Below, in pieces: positions 61,462 through 64,000 of a stretch of DNA of 64,000 bases (within the stretch, counting starts at the first letter, position 1; every line of letters begins with the position of its first letter). Source of the DNA: Nocardia aurantia (lineage in GTDB: Bacteria; Actinomycetota; Actinomycetes; Mycobacteriales; Mycobacteriaceae). The stretch is from the NCBI RefSeq assembly GCF_009604425.1, contig NZ_WEGI01000001.1, forward strand, positions 744,001 through 808,000, given 5' to 3'. The notes beneath the pieces were generated by a model that ran no database searches, had not been told where the DNA came from, and saw nothing but the letters and a program-made list of their open reading frames with translations. Made by a program: the position numbers and the translations under genes.

Positions 61462-61641
61462 GCCGCCTCCGGCGCGCTGAGCGAGAGGGCGTGTCGAGCG
61501 GCGGTGGAGGGTGTTAGGGGGGTGGAACTGGACAGTTAACCCATAATTAGCGATAAAGGCTGGTCCGAATGCTCGATTCCGTTGGTGCAGCCCGGTCGGG
61601 TGGTACGGTTCACCCATCCTTCGAGTGCTGTTCGAGCTGTG

Positions 61642-61677
61642 ATGTCGGTCTACTTCGGGATGTCGGTCTACTTCAGG
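61642..61677 (+). repeat. Tandem 18-bp direct repeat before the ScbR-like gene
   Basis: ATGTCGGTCTACTTCGGG (61642-61659) is followed directly by ATGTCGGTCTACTTCAGG. The pair ends 29 bp before the ATG, where an autoregulator would bind. An AT-rich patch at 61529-61556 (GACAGTTAACCCATAATTAG) further upstream may be the promoter. Confidence 0.8.
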
Positions 61678-61706
61678 ATGGCTGGTTGTGATGACAGGCG
61701 GATCTG

Positions 61707-62354
61707 ATGGCTAGGCAAGCGCGTGCGGAGATCACTCGCGATTCCGTCCTCGCGGGTGCGGCCGATGTCTTTCTGCGACTGGGTTATGCGAACGCGAGTC
61801 TCAGCGAGATCATCGCGCAGTCGAATGTGACCAAGGGCGCCTTGTACTTTCACTTCGGCTCCAAGGAGGAGCTGGCGCGCGCGGTGGTCGACCAGGGCAA
61901 CGAGCGGCTGATCAGCGCCTGCCAGGGTTTCTTCGATCCGCGGGTGCCGGCGCTCGAGGCCTGCATCGGAATCACCTATGTCGTAGCCGATCTCACCATG
62001 AACGATCCGATGGTCGGCGCGATGCTGAAATTGACGCACCAGATCGGCGACTACCGGGGCGCGCAGGGGGAGAACATCGCGAAGACCTGGGGCGAGACGC
62101 ATCGGGTCCTGGCGGAGCGAGCGATTCAGCAGGGCGACCTCAAATCCGACCTGGACCCGGAGACCATCGGGTTGATCCTCCAGGAGATGACCGCCGGCGT
62201 GCACATCACCGCCGTCGGCACCGAGTCGATCGACCAGATGGCGGTGCGGATGGAACGGGTCTGGTACTTCCTGCTGCCGTCGATCGTCCCGGACGAGAAG
62301 GTCGCCTACTTCCGCGAGTTCGCGGCGAGAAGACTCCGCCGCTACGTGCCGTGA
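61707..62354 (+). CDS. ScbR/ArpA-like TetR regulator (gamma-butyrolactone receptor family)
   Basis: 215 aa. MARQARAEITRDSVLAGAAD, LSEIIAQSNVTKGALYFHFG and KEELARAVVDQGNERL match the DNA-binding half of gamma-butyrolactone receptors from Streptomyces closely. The ligand half keeps AMLKLTHQIGDYRG- and FLLPSIVP-type segments. ATG at 61707. No butyrolactone synthase (AfsA/ScbA) is in the window. It could sense a butyrolactone-like signal or be an orphan pseudo-receptor for other ligands. A repeat element follows the stop. Confidence 0.85.
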   Translation: MARQARAEITRDSVLAGAADVFLRLGYANASLSEIIAQSNVTKGALYFHFGSKEELARAVVDQGNERLISACQGFFDPRVPALEACIGITYVVADLTMNDPMVGAMLKLTHQIGDYRGAQGENIAKTWGETHRVLAERAIQQGDLKSDLDPETIGLILQEMTAGVHITAVGTESIDQMAVRMERVWYFLLPSIVPDEKVAYFREFAARRLRRYVP

Positions 62355-62823
62355 TTTTGCTGTGTCTTTGGCCTCCGCTTCGCTCCGGCGTGTTCGCGGC
62401 CCTGAAGGCTCGTCGTTCAGCGACCGATCGCTTGCTCCTTCGTCGCATTGCGATCGGCCGCTGAACGACGAGCCGGCCGCGAACGGTGCTCGTAAGACTC
62501 GCACCCTTGTGGTTTCCTCCGCGCTCTGCTTGCGGCTGCCGGTTCGGCCGAGGCTTGATCGCGCGTACGCGCGTGTATGGATACGAGGCGGCCGACGGGA
62601 TACCGGGTCATTCTTGGTCGGTTGCTCGGGCCGCTGAGTTCAGAGATTCGGCAGGCGGGATTGCTGAGGTCCGGGCGACCGGCGCGGGGTGTTTGTCGGG
62701 AGTGGTCGGCTGGATCAGTGTGGTTCCGGTGGCGGTCGGCCCGGCGCGGTGTCGAGGGTGTCCGGGGTGCGCATTACAGTGGATGGGCCGTCCTTATCGC
62801 TCGTCGCGTCCAGGAGTCTGCTG
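62355..62823. other. 469-bp region between ScbR-like gene and mfd
   Basis: Holds repeat copy D (62360-62513), then about 300 bp without a gene. CGCGCGTACGCGCG (62561-62574) is a short perfect palindrome. A candidate mfd -10 (TACAGT, 62775-62780) precedes the AGGAG at 62812-62816. Open frames in this stretch look like GC-rich noise. Confidence 0.7.
62360..62513 (+). repeat. Dispersed gene-end element, copy D
   Basis: Begins 5 bp after the ScbR-like stop with CTGTGTCTTTGGCCTCCGCT, followed by a 25-bp stem with one mismatch (62407-62431 with 62450-62474, 18-nt loop) and the GGCCGCGAACGGTGCTCG tail. Inverted relative to copy C. Confidence 0.93.
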
Positions 62824-64000
62824 ATGCCCACCCCTCGTCCACCGTTGGCGGGACTGGCTGTGGTGGCCGGTGCCGATAGCTCGTTGCAGCAGGTCAGGGA
62901 GCTGATCGGGCGGTCTTTTGTGCAGTTGGTGGCGCCTTCGGCGATCCGGCCGTTCGTGGCCACTGCCATTGCGGGGGTGTCGGCCGGCGGGGACAGTGCG
63001 CAGCGGTCTGTGGTGGTGGTCACCGCCACGGGGCGGGAGGCCGACGATCTGACCGTCGAGTTGTCGGAGATCCTCGGGGACGGGGTGGCGTTGTTCCCCT
63101 CCTGGGAGACGCTGCCGCACGAGCGGCTGTCGCCGGGGGCCGACACGGTGGGGCGGCGGATGGAGGTGTTGCGGCGGCTCGCGCATCCGGAGGATCCGGT
63201 GTTCCGGGAGCCGTTGCGGGTGGTGGTGACCACCGTGCGGTCGCTGATGCAGCCGATGGCCGCCGGGCTCGGCGATATCGAGCCGATCGTGCTGCGGCGC
63301 GGGGCCGAATTCGACTTCGACGAATTGATCGAGCGGCTGGTCGAATTCGCGTACGAGCGGGTCGACATGGTCGGTAAGCGCGGCGAATTCGCCGTGCGGG
63401 GCGGCATTCTCGATCTGTTCCCGCCCACCGCGGATCATCCGGTGCGCGTGGAGTTCCTGGGGGACGAGGTCGGTGAGCTGCGGGTGTTCTCGGTGGCCGA
63501 TCAGCGGTCGCTGATCGAGGTGCCCGTGGAAGGCGTTGTCGCGCAACCCTGCCGGGAGTTGCTGCTGACCGCCGAGCTGCGGGAGCGGGCCGCGGCGGTG
63601 GCCGCCGACAATCCGGCGGACGCCGCGCTGGTCGAGATGCTGGAGAAGCTGGCGCAGGGCATTCCGGTCGAGGGCATGGAGGCGTTGCTGCCGGTGCTGC
63701 GGCCGGGGCGGCTGCCACTGCTGACCGATGTGCTGCCGGCGGAAACCCATGTGCTGCTGTGCGATCCGGAGAAGGTCCGGACCCGTGCCGCGGATCTGGT
63801 ACGGACCGGCCAGGAGTTCCTGGAGGCGTCGTGGACGGCGGCCTCGTTCGGCGCCGCCGCGCCGCTGGGCGCGCACGGGCTGGATCTGGCGGCCTCCGCG
63901 TATCAGGGGCTGGACGTGGTGCGCGCCGATGCCGAGGCGCGGGGGCTGCCGTGGTGGACGCTGAGCCCGCTGGCCTCCGACGATCCGGCCGAGGTGGTGC
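62824..64000 (+). CDS. mfd: Transcription-repair coupling factor Mfd, 5' part
   Basis: DNA translocase that removes stalled RNA polymerase and recruits UvrA. The first 392 residues are present and the frame runs off the window. Visible are the UvrB-like N-terminal modules: VTATGREADDLTVEL, LFPSWETLPHERLSPG, VVVTTVRSLMQP and KRGEFAVRGGILDLFPP with VEFLGDEVGELRVFS. The polymerase-binding and helicase domains lie outside. ATG at 62824 with AGGAG 7 nt upstream. Confidence 0.96.
   Translation, partial: MPTPRPPLAGLAVVAGADSSLQQVRELIGRSFVQLVAPSAIRPFVATAIAGVSAGGDSAQRSVVVVTATGREADDLTVELSEILGDGVALFPSWETLPHERLSPGADTVGRRMEVLRRLAHPEDPVFREPLRVVVTTVRSLMQPMAAGLGDIEPIVLRRGAEFDFDELIERLVEFAYERVDMVGKRGEFAVRGGILDLFPPTADHPVRVEFLGDEVGELRVFSVADQRSLIEVPVEGVVAQPCRELLLTAELRERAAAVAADNPADAALVEMLEKLAQGIPVEGMEALLPVLRPGRLPLLTDVLPAETHVLLCDPEKVRTRAADLVRTGQEFLEASWTAASFGAAAPLGAHGLDLAASAYQGLDVVRADAEARGLPWWTLSPLASDDPAEVV

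Overview
The window is GC-rich actinobacterial DNA, most probably from Nocardia or a close mycolic-acid relative. The evidence is gene content and order: an ESX-4-type type VII secretion (T7SS) locus next to rplM-rpsI-glmM-glmS, an egtABCD ergothioneine cluster, and a prs-glmU-tRNA-TetR-mfd block laid out as I remember it in Mycobacterium. GTG starts and 4-bp ATGA/GTGA overlaps are frequent. No phage, plasmid, IS transposase, rRNA or CRISPR was found.

Layout. 1-11.3 kb: T7SS core in two divergent blocks, eccE(-, cut by the window edge)/eccB(+) and mycP-eccD(-)/eccC-esx-esx(+). A 1.07-kb gene-free stretch between eccB and mycP holds a large inverted repeat around a 43-44-bp tandem array. 11.3-31.9 kb: T7SS-associated accessory region with a transmembrane Ser/Thr kinase, five paralogous lipoproteins of one family (in groups of three and two), a membrane metallophosphoesterase, an Rv3446c-like protein, an FHA protein with a long GQF-repeat linker, a lipoprotein zinc metallopeptidase, a double-FHA ABC transporter and a second Hsp70/actin-fold-like protein. 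32.0-46.4 kb: rplM-rpsI, glmM, two modules of putative T7SS substrates, an ABC-F protein, a hydrolase and glmS. 46.4-48.5 kb: a structured leader, rplY, pth and a PPOX-fold protein. 48.6-56.6 kb: a PLP enzyme that may be EgtE, a TetR repressor divergent from a quinone oxidoreductase with a perfect palindromic operator between them, then egtA, egtB, egtC and egtD. 56.6-64 kb: a DUF2461 protein, an acidic small protein, prs-glmU, tRNA-Gln(TTG), a TetR, a ScbR/ArpA-like TetR and the 5' part of mfd.

How it fits together. EccB/C/D/E and mycosin MycP would form the secretion machine. The two small Esx proteins and the two glmM-glmS modules supply likely cargo. A kinase and three FHA domains in two proteins suggest phospho-threonine control of envelope export. 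The five lipoproteins are the least understood part and the best candidate for an undescribed T7SS-linked system. GlmM, GlmS and GlmU form the UDP-GlcNAc pathway. A dispersed repeat with a constant head and one of two stem-loop bodies sits just after the stop codons of eccB, mycP, prs and the ScbR-like gene, and is the most striking non-coding feature.
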